Shown piece after piece: positions 1 to 7,850 of a DNA stretch of 34,741 bases (its first letter is position 1; every line of letters begins with the position of its first letter). Both the position numbers and the translations under genes were made by a program. The notes beneath the pieces were generated by a model. The model saw nothing but the letters and a program-made list of their open reading frames with translations, was not told the origin of the DNA and searched no databases. Location of the stretch: the NCBI GenBank assembly GCA_012522505.1, contig JAAYKJ010000213.1, positions 1-34,741 on the forward strand. Reading direction: 5' to 3'. This DNA is from Clostridiaceae bacterium (lineage in GTDB: Bacteria > Bacillota > Clostridia > DSM-8532).

Positions 1-114
1 AACGCCTTGTTCGTAATTTTGCTTCGCAAAAACGTTTGTTGTGTGGTTTCAGCTGAACAAGCTCGCAAACTTATGGCAAGTCCAAGTCAATACTATCTTA
101 ACCCATTTCAATGA
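1..114 (+). CDS. Possible 3' end of an unknown plus-strand gene (partial)
   Basis: Frame 1 is open from the window edge to a TGA at 112-114, giving a 37-residue tail that ends in SPSQYYLNPFQ. The tail has ordinary composition and would face the next gene convergently. I do not recognise the family. The open stretch is short enough to arise by chance, so this is only a candidate. If it is real, the gene starts outside the window. No clear terminator lies between it and the convergent gene that ends at 154. Confidence 0.3.
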   Translation, partial: NALFVILLRKNVCCVVSAEQARKLMASPSQYYLNPFQ

Positions 115-153
115 ATAATTGTAGATCATTATATATCGAAATGCAAAAATTAC

Positions 154-702
154 TTAGTCAGGATCGTTTTCTGGTGAATATTGCGTTCCTACTGTAATGT
201 AGTCTTTAATCCTCTCAAAAGTAGCCTTCCCAATTCCTTTTATTTTCATGATTTCCTCGATACTTTGAAATAAACCATTGTCCTCCCGGTACGCAATAAT
301 TGCCCGCGCCTTTACTTCACCGATACCGTATAGTGAGACCAATTCCTTCATCCCTGCCGTATTGATGTTCACGATATCGGATTTCTCCGGGATATTGCTG
401 TTATCCCCGCCCGATTCTCCATGGGATAACCGATTGCTGGCGTCCAGATTCCCATCTGATTCGGACAGAACTTCATCTTGATGTGGCACTGATATAACCG
501 GGTCTGCCTGCTTATCGTTATAGACTGAACCGATATCGCTCCGCTCTGTTCGAAGAGTAGGATCGGCAGGAGGATCTCCGGCATCAAAAACCTCAATCTG
601 GTTGGTTTTCAAATACCAACCCCAGACTGTGAGAAGCATCAACAAAAGAATTAGACCAACAACCGTATATCCCTTTTTGATCCTTGAAAAATTCGATTTC
701 AT
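154..702 (-). CDS. Membrane-anchored helix-hairpin-helix protein, ComEA-like
   Basis: This 182-residue protein has a short basic N-terminus, one membrane segment at about residues 11-31, a low-complexity acidic linker, and a C-terminal pair of helix-hairpin-helix motifs (about 110-171). The motifs are visible as VNINTAG, LYGIGEVKA and IKGIGKATFERI. In ComEA, such domains bind double-stranded DNA at the outer face of the membrane during DNA uptake. I start at ATG 702 because AGGAGG lies 9 bases upstream; the longer frame to 729 has no comparable site. The Shine-Dalgarno sequence overlaps the TAG stop of the upstream XylF-like gene, so the two are probably translationally coupled. It is last in the sugar-sensor cluster, which is odd for a competence protein, and no comEB or comEC is nearby. 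DNA binding is inferred from the motif; a role in uptake is unproven. Confidence 0.75.
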   Translation of the reverse strand: MKSNFSRIKKGYTVVGLILLLMLLTVWGWYLKTNQIEVFDAGDPPADPTLRTERSDIGSVYNDKQADPVISVPHQDEVLSESDGNLDASNRLSHGESGGDNSNIPEKSDIVNINTAGMKELVSLYGIGEVKARAIIAYREDNGLFQSIEEIMKIKGIGKATFERIKDYITVGTQYSPENDPD

Positions 703-716
703 TTCTTTTTTGCCTC

Positions 717-1778
717 CTAATCGGGCCACCTGTCCTTCTGTACATTGCGGTAGACTTCCTCCATCGTATGAAAGCCGTCCTTGATGACGGTTTCAACCAT
801 ATTGTCTTTCGTGACCAGAATAGGATCATACTGAATCGTGAGTACTGTATATTTGCCATCGTTCATGGTGTGTGTATACTCTATTTTTTTACCCTTCGCC
901 ATATTCACCGCCAGTTCTGCTGCTCCTTCGGCCAGAACCTTGATCGGTTTATAGACCGTAGCAACTTGTGTCCCTTCCACGATCCGCTGGCATGCAGACA
1001 GCTCTGCATCATGGCCTACAACAAGAACTTCACTTAACAGCCTGTTTTCCGAGAGCGCTTTGATCGCTCCTTCTGCAAGGCGGTCGTTTCCTCCGATGAC
1101 AGCATTGATCACAAGACCTTCTTGAATGGCTTTATTAACGGTGCTATATGCTTCCTCCTCACGCCAATCGTCTGACCAGACCTCATCAAGAATCTGTATT
1201 TTATTGCTGTCCAGCCCCTCCTGAAGCACCAGCTTGAAGCCACTGTTAAATAGATAACTGTTGTTGTCCTTTTGGGAGCCATTGATTATTATGTAGTTTC
1301 CTTCCGGGACTTTCTCGTATAACGCTCCTGCCATTAACTGCCCGACCATGACGCTGTTGAAGGCTATGTAAGCATCCACATCAGCATTTTTAATCAGCCT
1401 GTCATAAGATATCACCGGAATTCCTTTCTTTTTTACTGTCCGGATGCATTGGGACAGACCGTCCTTGTCATAGGGAATGATGACAAGGCAATCGATTCCC
1501 TCCTCGATGATGGCATAGATCTGCTCTATCTGCCTTCCTGTGTCCTCGTTCGCGTTCCGTACGATGACCTCGGCACCCAGTTCTTTTGCCTTTGATACAA
1601 AAATGTCCCGGTCTTTCTGCCATCTTTCAATGACAAGACCATCCAACACCATACCGATGATGATTTTATCATCGGCTTTTACTTCAGTGTTTTTATCGAT
1701 GGAACAACAGGAGCAGCCAATGATGACAAAGATGATCCCAGCAATGAAAATCACTGCTTTCCTCAGGTTTTTTATCAT
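717..1778 (-). CDS. XylF-like sugar-binding lipoprotein, candidate sensor subunit
   Basis: This is a 353-residue type I periplasmic-binding-protein fold of the XylF/ChvE kind. The N-terminus has a hydrophobic stretch ending in the lipobox VIIGC with Cys22, so the protein should be a lipoprotein on the outer membrane face. Characteristic segments are ERWQKDRDIF near residue 52, VISYDRLI near 122 and TVYKPI near 281; the first closely resembles E. coli XylF as I remember it. The gene starts three bases after the YesN-type regulator gene and far from the transporter genes. By analogy with XylFII, which passes a xylose signal to a LytS/YesM kinase in Clostridium beijerinckii, it may be a sensor rather than a transport subunit. 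The sugar bound cannot be read from the sequence; xylose or another aldose is the best guess. Confidence 0.82.
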   Translation of the reverse strand: MIKNLRKAVIFIAGIIFVIIGCSCCSIDKNTEVKADDKIIIGMVLDGLVIERWQKDRDIFVSKAKELGAEVIVRNANEDTGRQIEQIYAIIEEGIDCLVIIPYDKDGLSQCIRTVKKKGIPVISYDRLIKNADVDAYIAFNSVMVGQLMAGALYEKVPEGNYIIINGSQKDNNSYLFNSGFKLVLQEGLDSNKIQILDEVWSDDWREEEAYSTVNKAIQEGLVINAVIGGNDRLAEGAIKALSENRLLSEVLVVGHDAELSACQRIVEGTQVATVYKPIKVLAEGAAELAVNMAKGKKIEYTHTMNDGKYTVLTIQYDPILVTKDNMVETVIKDGFHTMEEVYRNVQKDRWPD

Positions 1779-1781
1779 TCT

Positions 1782-3386
1782 CTATCCTCCTTTTACCGGT
1801 TCTTGCTTATAGGTGGTAGGAGAAAGCCCTGTGTTTTTTTTGAACAACCGGCTGAAATAGTTTGGGTCTGTGTATCCGACACTGAAGCATGTCTCCTTTA
1901 TGGTCATATCTGTCGAGTTCATCAATTGTTTACTGCGTTCGATACGGACAAATGTGAGATACTCGATGAAGTTATATCCCGTCTCTTCCTTGAATAGCCT
2001 GCTGAAATACTGCGGGCTGATATTCAGGATCCTTGAGATCTCCTCCAAAGACAGCTCCTGCCTGAAATGTTCCCTGATATAGCTTTTTGCTCGGTTTATT
2101 ATGTGGTTCCCATTCTTTGTTTTTCCGTCCTTTATCTTTCGAGTGATATGCTTAATCCGGTTCATACACCAAGAAATCAGTTTTTCAATGTTATCGATGT
2201 ACAGCATTTCCTGGATATAATCATCATACTTCATACAGGAATCTTCGCATACCTCAGCTTCGATTGCTTTTCTGTGAACCATAACCATATACTCTATCAA
2301 GAAATTTCGTCTTTGTTCAAAGCTGATACCCTGGATACGCAGGAGTTTATCGATTGCTTTGGAAAAGGCAGCGACGGCACCCTCTTCGTTCCCCATTTCT
2401 ATTTTGGACATCAGATTCCCTGTCTCATGGATATCATGGATATCCCTTTGCTCTGTTCCACAAACATCGAAGATGTGCGAAATTGGTTCGCCACGATTCA
2501 GCCTTAAGGCCTTGACCGCCTCATTGTATGAAATGATAATTTCATGATTTCTTTTACAGCTGCCGATCCCGATAAAGCATTCCATATTCATTTTTTTCTG
2601 AACACTCTCTAGTATATCTCCAGCAAGCTGTATGGTTTGCAGCCGGAACTCATACTCGTTTTCAATCCACTCTGAAGAGATATATACAATGATTTTGTTG
2701 ATTAAAACAGGCCCGACAATACATTTGCATTTAAACTTGAAGATATCTCGCAGATACGGATAGTTCTCATGACCAATGATACTGGAACCGATTCTGTTTC
2801 TAAGGGCCTCCGCCTTTTCTCCATCACCGAATTGCATGATCATGATATAGCCACCCGATTGGTTCATATTCAATATCTCCATGTATTTCAAAAGCTCTTC
2901 ATCAAATTCGGTATTTAGCAGGATGGAATAGATAAACCCTTGCTCCAGATAGGGAATTACCTTCTCCAGTTTTTCTATGGTTTCCAGTTCCCTCCTTTTT
3001 TTCTCTGTCTGTTCCTGTATTTGGTGGATCATTTTCTGGATCGTTTCTATCAGAGCCGTTCTGTTGATCGGTTTTAGAATATAGTGCTCCACACCGAGTT
3101 CCATTGCCTGTTTTGCGAACTCGAACTGCTCATAAGCCGATATAATGGCAAAACGAATATCTGGATAGAGCCTTTTTATTTCTGTAATGGCGTCTATACC
3201 ATTTATTCCTGGCATACGGATATCCATCAGAATGATCTCCGGATGGTTCGCCTTTACTTTTTCAATCGCCTCTCGTCCGTTTTTTGCGCTAGCTACAACC
3301 GTTACATTCTTGATGTTTTTGTTGATAATATGTGTAACCGCGTCAATGACTATCTGTTCATCGTCAACGAGCATAAGCTTATACAT
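1782..3386 (-). CDS. YesN-type response regulator with AraC DNA-binding domain
   Basis: This 534-residue regulator has a CheY-like receiver at residues 1-120. It shows the acidic pocket VDDE (residues 7-10), phospho-acceptor Asp55 in LMDIRMPG, and the conserved Lys in YILKPI. A long middle region of about 300 residues follows, then a C-terminal AraC/XylS pair of helix-turn-helix motifs (about 430-530) with the paired signatures ISPQYFSRLFKEETG and DPNYFSRLFKKNTG. It should be phosphorylated by the YesM-type kinase encoded 114 bases upstream and then activate sugar-uptake genes. The neighbouring xylFGH-like operon is the obvious target. Start ATG 3386 has GGTGGGGG four bases upstream. Family assignment is firm; the target is inferred from position. 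Confidence 0.92.
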   Translation of the reverse strand: MYKLMLVDDEQIVIDAVTHIINKNIKNVTVVASAKNGREAIEKVKANHPEIILMDIRMPGINGIDAITEIKRLYPDIRFAIISAYEQFEFAKQAMELGVEHYILKPINRTALIETIQKMIHQIQEQTEKKRRELETIEKLEKVIPYLEQGFIYSILLNTEFDEELLKYMEILNMNQSGGYIMIMQFGDGEKAEALRNRIGSSIIGHENYPYLRDIFKFKCKCIVGPVLINKIIVYISSEWIENEYEFRLQTIQLAGDILESVQKKMNMECFIGIGSCKRNHEIIISYNEAVKALRLNRGEPISHIFDVCGTEQRDIHDIHETGNLMSKIEMGNEEGAVAAFSKAIDKLLRIQGISFEQRRNFLIEYMVMVHRKAIEAEVCEDSCMKYDDYIQEMLYIDNIEKLISWCMNRIKHITRKIKDGKTKNGNHIINRAKSYIREHFRQELSLEEISRILNISPQYFSRLFKEETGYNFIEYLTFVRIERSKQLMNSTDMTIKETCFSVGYTDPNYFSRLFKKNTGLSPTTYKQEPVKGG

Positions 3387-3500
3387 AAAACCCCCACCTT
3401 GTATTTTTCGCTCCCCCTCGGTATGATTCAGACTTAGCCTGAGCCTGATTTACAGGATTCGCTACAGTAAATTCCCACTGGAAGGATCATTATACAGAAT

Positions 3501-5000
3501 CTATCTCTTTTGAGGAATACGGATAATCACCCGTGTTCCTACCCCCTCTATACTGGTAATTCGAATCACATCCTCACGTTTATACAGTATTCGCAAGCGC
3601 TGTATGACATTGTTAATGCCGATCCCTGTAGTATGGCCTTTTTGATCCTCTTCCGGAAAGCTTTCCTCCCCCAAAGCCTTCTGATGAATCCTGTTAATGG
3701 TTTCCTCGCTCATACCCATGCCATTATCCACAACCTCAATCAGGTTGTGGTCACCTTCCCGGAAAATATGGATGACAATACTGCCCCCTTCTTCTTTTTC
3801 TCCAATCCCGTGAATACATGCATTTTCAACGATTGGCTGAAGAATAAGTGGTGGTACGGATATCTGAAGTATATCTTCGTCTTCTATTTCCACACCGAAC
3901 TGTATCATGTCCCCAAACCGCACCTTCATCAGATCGATATATGCCTTGACATTATGCATCTCTTCATACAGCGTAACTTCAGTATCCAGCCGCCTGACAT
4001 TGTAACGGAATACGGCAGCAAGATTCTCGAGAAAACAGGAGGTTTTGTCGGCATCTTCCATCATTGCAAGCTGAACACCTGCGTTTAACGTATTAAATAA
4101 AAAATGCGGGTTGATCTGAGACTGGAGGGACTGTAATTCTGCTTTGTTTAAAAGGGTCTGCATTTTCAGGTTCTGCACTTCCTTTTCCATCAGCCTTGAC
4201 TCAATTTCTGCTTTGCTGTGCAATGCTTCAATATAATTGTGCACGCTGGCTTTCATTTTGTTGAAGGCTTCAGCCATGACCTTGATTTCGTCATCGCTTG
4301 CGACAATAACTTCATCCACATCAAAATTCCCTTTCGAAATCTCCTCTGCGGAATGGGAAAGCTTCATAATCGGATCGGTCATCCTGTATGTTATGTAGAA
4401 AATGATGATGCAGGACAGGACAAGGATATCAATGATCATGACAAGGTTCGCCTTCTCCACGATGATATTGTTTCTGGACAGTGCGGCATAATATTCCGTG
4501 TTCCGTTTCAACTGCTGCAAATTCAGTTCCTGTATTTCTTCCAGGATATACTTTCCGGTTTGATGAACCTCAATGTATTTTTCCCTTATTGCGTTGGCAT
4601 CCCGGCCTTGTTTTGCTTCTATGGCTTCAGCCGCGTTCTGAGAAAAGGTCTCAATCAGGTTTATCAGCCGGTCGGAGTAGTCGTAATCAGCCAATAAGGT
4701 TTCACCAATCCTTCCTGCAAGTTCATGCAACTGATCCATGTTCAGCTGGTAGCGATTTTTGCTGTCAGAATCCTTGGTCTGAATGAAAAGGACCAGATTT
4801 CTTTCTGCCTCAATCAGATAATTCTGCATATCCTCCAGGCTTTTGCTTGCGTTGAACATGGCATCTATTTTTCTGAAAAAAGAATTGGAATTGACCGACA
4901 GGTATACACTGACAAAGCTGACCAGAAGGATGGACAACAGAAAATAAAACAGCATTCTTTTTCGGATCGTATTCAGTTTAATCTTTTGTTTCCATTTCAT
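3501..5000 (-). CDS. YesM/LytS-type sensor histidine kinase
   Basis: This 499-residue membrane kinase has one membrane segment at about residues 16-36, an extracellular helical region of roughly 150 residues, and a second segment at about 186-205. A HAMP linker (about 206-258) leads into a His_kinase domain with the phospho-acceptor in QINPHFLFN (His299), and then a HATPase domain with VENACIHG, VDNGMGM and TGIGINN. It lacks the usual HisKA dimerisation sequence, as is normal for the YesM class. A frame from GTG 5021 exists, but ATG 5000 has GAGGGG just upstream and is preferred. The extracellular domain is well placed to touch a sugar-binding protein, and candidate partners are encoded on both sides (5135-6172 and 717-1778). 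It should phosphorylate the YesN-type regulator encoded next. Confidence 0.92.
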   Translation of the reverse strand: MKWKQKIKLNTIRKRMLFYFLLSILLVSFVSVYLSVNSNSFFRKIDAMFNASKSLEDMQNYLIEAERNLVLFIQTKDSDSKNRYQLNMDQLHELAGRIGETLLADYDYSDRLINLIETFSQNAAEAIEAKQGRDANAIREKYIEVHQTGKYILEEIQELNLQQLKRNTEYYAALSRNNIIVEKANLVMIIDILVLSCIIIFYITYRMTDPIMKLSHSAEEISKGNFDVDEVIVASDDEIKVMAEAFNKMKASVHNYIEALHSKAEIESRLMEKEVQNLKMQTLLNKAELQSLQSQINPHFLFNTLNAGVQLAMMEDADKTSCFLENLAAVFRYNVRRLDTEVTLYEEMHNVKAYIDLMKVRFGDMIQFGVEIEDEDILQISVPPLILQPIVENACIHGIGEKEEGGSIVIHIFREGDHNLIEVVDNGMGMSEETINRIHQKALGEESFPEEDQKGHTTGIGINNVIQRLRILYKREDVIRITSIEGVGTRVIIRIPQKR

Positions 5001-5134
5001 GATTCCCCTCGAGCAGAACACAGAATATCACTTCCATTTTTTGATCCAGGATACTCTTGTCGTATTACAAACCCGGCTGTGGTCTATAAGGAATGCAATA
5101 CATTTTTCACAGGCCACATTATATTTAACAGCTC

Positions 5135-6172
5135 TTATTTGTTGAAGAAGTGAACATTGTCAGCTTTTACCGTTGTAATTGGAATTTCAGCAAAATCACT
5201 GGCTGCTTTTTCCCCCAGCATGATGTTCAATGATTTTTCGCCCATGATTTCAGGGTTCATGTCGAAGGAAGCTGCGATCACTTCCAGTTCAATGTATTTC
5301 AAAATGTCCTTCGATATACCGGCACCAATCACCTTGGTTTTGCCAACCCTGTTCATGTCAATGATGACCTGTACTACACCAAAGGTATCCTTCTCGCTGG
5401 TACAGATAATCGCATCAATGTCCGGATAACGTGTCAGGATATCATAAGCCGCATCCTCGGCACTGAACAGATCATAGCTTGTATGAACAATATCCGCAAT
5501 TTTGATAGTCGGATGCTTGTCGATTACCGATTTAAACCCCTCTATTGTCAGGCTTCCGGTTACATCCTTCTCAACATCGGTAACACTGTGCACCATTAAG
5601 GCAACATTGGACAACCTGCCGGGCATTTCATCGATGACACAGCGGGCTACCAGTTTTCCATGGTCGTATGGATTATAGCCTATAAAGTAGTCTCTGGCGG
5701 TTCCTCTTGCATCGGTATAAACAAACTGCACGACAATACCTTTGTCCTTGGCCTGATTAATTGCATGTATATAGTCTGCATCATATATCCCCTGGGCAAT
5801 AATGCCGTCCACTTTGGCGGCGACTGCTGTGTTGATGGCGTCAATAGCTTCACCGATACTTTCAACATTTACAAAGTCAATGCGGATTTTCTTCTTTTCA
5901 GCCTCTTCGATGATGGACCTTTGGAACCTGGAAAGGAAGTCATTGGAGTTCTGATACATCACCACAAGAAAATCTTTCTTATATTCGGTTTGCGCTTTGC
6001 TTACTTTATTGTTCCTATAAAAATTTTCTTCCATAACCATGGAATAAGTTATAGAAACAGCGAAAGCTGAAACAAGAACCAGAAACAAGATGATGATCAT
6101 TACCTTGAAAAAAAGGCTGAATTTCTCATTGTTATCAATTAGCTGGATCAGCTTCTTGTGGTCACTTTTCAT
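5135..6172 (-). CDS. Membrane-anchored RbsB/XylFII-type sugar-binding protein
   Basis: This 345-residue protein has a cytoplasmic N-terminus of about 22 residues, a strong membrane segment at about 23-45 and a type I periplasmic-binding fold. Segments such as KDFLVVMYQN, DGIIAQGIYD and IDAIICTSEKDTFG mark the fold. There is no lipobox cysteine, so it is likely tethered by an uncleaved signal anchor, unlike the two lipoproteins nearby. AGGAG stands seven bases before ATG 6172. It is the first gene of the sensor cluster and lies directly upstream of the kinase gene. The position and uncleaved anchor suit a sensor that presents sugar occupancy to the kinase. Ligand identity is not visible; ribose, galactose or another monosaccharide would fit the family. 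Confidence 0.83.
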   Translation of the reverse strand: MKSDHKKLIQLIDNNEKFSLFFKVMIIILFLVLVSAFAVSITYSMVMEENFYRNNKVSKAQTEYKKDFLVVMYQNSNDFLSRFQRSIIEEAEKKKIRIDFVNVESIGEAIDAINTAVAAKVDGIIAQGIYDADYIHAINQAKDKGIVVQFVYTDARGTARDYFIGYNPYDHGKLVARCVIDEMPGRLSNVALMVHSVTDVEKDVTGSLTIEGFKSVIDKHPTIKIADIVHTSYDLFSAEDAAYDILTRYPDIDAIICTSEKDTFGVVQVIIDMNRVGKTKVIGAGISKDILKYIELEVIAASFDMNPEIMGEKSLNIMLGEKAASDFAEIPITTVKADNVHFFNK

Positions 6173-6286
6173 GATTTTACTCCTTTATATCATGAAGGTA
6201 GCCTTAGATTGACATACTGCAATTCGTAGGATTATGTTCCCAATCTCCAAAGCGCTTTTCCTATAGGCTTGTTCAGCTTTATTTCC

Positions 6287-6316
6287 ATTATACTCCTTTT
6301 TATATGAAAATCATAT
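6287..6316 (-). promoter_or_regulatory. Candidate promoter of the sensor operon with inverted repeat
   Basis: A consensus TATAAT reads on the minus strand at 6292-6287. Upstream of it, ATATGA-TTT-TCATAT forms a perfect 6-base inverted repeat at 6302-6316, where part of the -35 region would be. No good -35 hexamer is seen, which would suit an activated promoter. The same TATAATG also reads as the start of a tiny ORF, so the two interpretations compete. Confidence 0.4.
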
Positions 6317-6323
6317 CGTATAT

Positions 6324-6352
6324 ATAAAAAAAGCAAAGAGATGTACTCTTTG
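6324..6352 (-). terminator. Second intrinsic terminator after the sugar ABC operon
   Basis: On the minus strand CAAAGAG (6352-6346), a 5-base loop and CTCTTTG (6340-6334) form a 7-base-pair hairpin followed directly by CTTTTTTTA. It follows the terminator at 6391-6419, making a tandem stop between the transporter and the sensor operon. Confidence 0.85.
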
Positions 6353-6390
6353 TATTCTGCTGAATAATCACAGCTCAATATGTGCGCTGC

Positions 6391-6419
6391 TGTAAGGAAA
6401 GGGCGCTAAAGCGCCCTCA
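6391..6419 (-). terminator. Intrinsic terminator of the sugar ABC transporter operon
   Basis: On the minus strand AGGGCGC (6417-6411), loop TTTA and GCGCCCT (6406-6400) form a GC-rich stem, followed by TTCCTT. It lies 36 bases past the stop of the permease gene at 6455. Confidence 0.85.
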
Positions 6420-6454
6420 ATGACTTACAAGTGCAATCCTTAATTATCATCCAA

Positions 6455-7627
6455 TCAGGCTGCCTTGGCCTTGGATTTTGTGAAAACGTCAAATGCTACA
6501 GCGCCCAGCAAAACCAACCCTTTTACGATGGACTGCCAGAATGTTGAAATTCCCATAATGGACATACCGTTGTTCAGGATCCCCATAACAAAACCACCGA
6601 TGATAGCTCCGATAATTGTTCCCACACCACCGGATGCAGACGCTCCGCCGATAAAGCAGGCTGCGATGGCATCCAATTCGAAGTCCTTGCCTGCGGTCGG
6701 TGCTGCTGAATTCAGGCGCCCTGCAAAAATGATCCCTGCCAAACCAGCCAGCAAACCCATGTTGGCATATACCCAGAACATCACCTTTTTGGTATCGATA
6801 CCCGAAAGCGCTGCCGCTTTAGGGTTTCCTCCCAAAGCATACACATGTCTTCCTGCAACGGTCTTATTGGTAATGAAGGTATAAAACAAAATCAATGCTA
6901 TCAGCAGAATGACAACATACTGCAGCCCATTGGCCAATGCAAGCCATAAGGCAAACAGGATGATTATACCGGCAAGAAGGATTGTCTTCACAATGAAGAA
7001 ACCATTAGACCCCACATCAAAATCATATCTTTTCTTTCTGTTTCGGGTGGATATTGCCCTCGCAACATAAATCGCGGCACATATCAAACCAATGATAACG
7101 GTGGTTACATGCAATCCGTCTCCACTCCCGAAGATATCAGGAATAACACCAGAGGCGATGGTCACATATAGTTGGGGCAGCATAATCGTCTTCCCGTTCA
7201 GAATGATGTTGTTTATACCCCTGAAAATCAACATACCGGCAAGTGTACAGATAAAAGCGGGAATTTTTACATAAGCGATAAAGAAGCCCTGCCACATTCC
7301 GGCCAGCAGCCCTAACCCCAGCCCCAGGAAAATGGAAATAACCACGGGAATTCCAAGGAACACGCTGAACAACGCTGAAGACGCACTAACCATCGCTACA
7401 ATGGATCCAACAGAAAGGTCGATATTTCCGCCCGTTAATATACAGAACACCATTCCAATGGAAAGAATTAATATGTAGCCCTGCTGCTGAATCAATCGAG
7501 ATACATTGATGGGCCGCAACAGAATTCCTTTGAATAACCCCCCTGTTAATATCTGAAAAATGATCATGATGACCACTAATGCAATCAACATTCCATACTG
7601 TCTCAATTTCTCTTTAAACTTATCCAT
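6455..7627 (-). CDS. Sugar ABC transporter permease, XylH/GguB type
   Basis: This 390-residue integral membrane protein has about ten hydrophobic segments. It carries the family features GMVFCILTGGNIDLSVGSI near residue 58, the segment VYALGGNPKAAALSGI near 265, and a glycine-rich stretch, GGASASGGVGTIIGAIIGG, near 328. These place it in the branched-chain/ribose/xylose permease family, closest in layout to XylH and GguB, which are longer than RbsC. It forms the channel for the ATPase and binding protein encoded upstream. AAGGA lies about seven bases before ATG 7627. The 223-base gap in front of it is unusually long for this operon type. Xylose, glucose or arabinose are plausible substrates. 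Confidence 0.93.
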   Translation of the reverse strand: MDKFKEKLRQYGMLIALVVIMIIFQILTGGLFKGILLRPINVSRLIQQQGYILILSIGMVFCILTGGNIDLSVGSIVAMVSASSALFSVFLGIPVVISIFLGLGLGLLAGMWQGFFIAYVKIPAFICTLAGMLIFRGINNIILNGKTIMLPQLYVTIASGVIPDIFGSGDGLHVTTVIIGLICAAIYVARAISTRNRKKRYDFDVGSNGFFIVKTILLAGIIILFALWLALANGLQYVVILLIALILFYTFITNKTVAGRHVYALGGNPKAAALSGIDTKKVMFWVYANMGLLAGLAGIIFAGRLNSAAPTAGKDFELDAIAACFIGGASASGGVGTIIGAIIGGFVMGILNNGMSIMGISTFWQSIVKGLVLLGAVAFDVFTKSKAKAA

Positions 7628-7850
7628 ATTGCATCCTTCCCTCTACTGATAAATCGTTCGAAGTATCAATACCCCCACTTCAATTTGTGGCGGGTCCGAC
7701 TTGCTGCATTTATATAAAACCCAAAGCCTCGCTTTATTGATGACCTCCTTCGTAGAATGCCTGATACACAGGTTGCAAATGAGTCTGTTTTTCTCTTTGA
7801 AATAAGAAAACCATAAATTAAGCGTGCTTACCTGGAAATGAACATCTTTA
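7628..7850 (-). other. Spacer between ATPase and permease genes
   Basis: This 223-base spacer holds no convincing gene. A 76-codon open frame (7643-7873) overlaps the ATPase 3' end and has no ribosome site. An AAGGAGG on the minus strand at 7750-7744 is not followed by a usable start codon. A weak stem AAAGC-GAG-GCTTT with GGGTTTT after it lies close by and might act as a minor attenuator. Confidence 0.4.
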
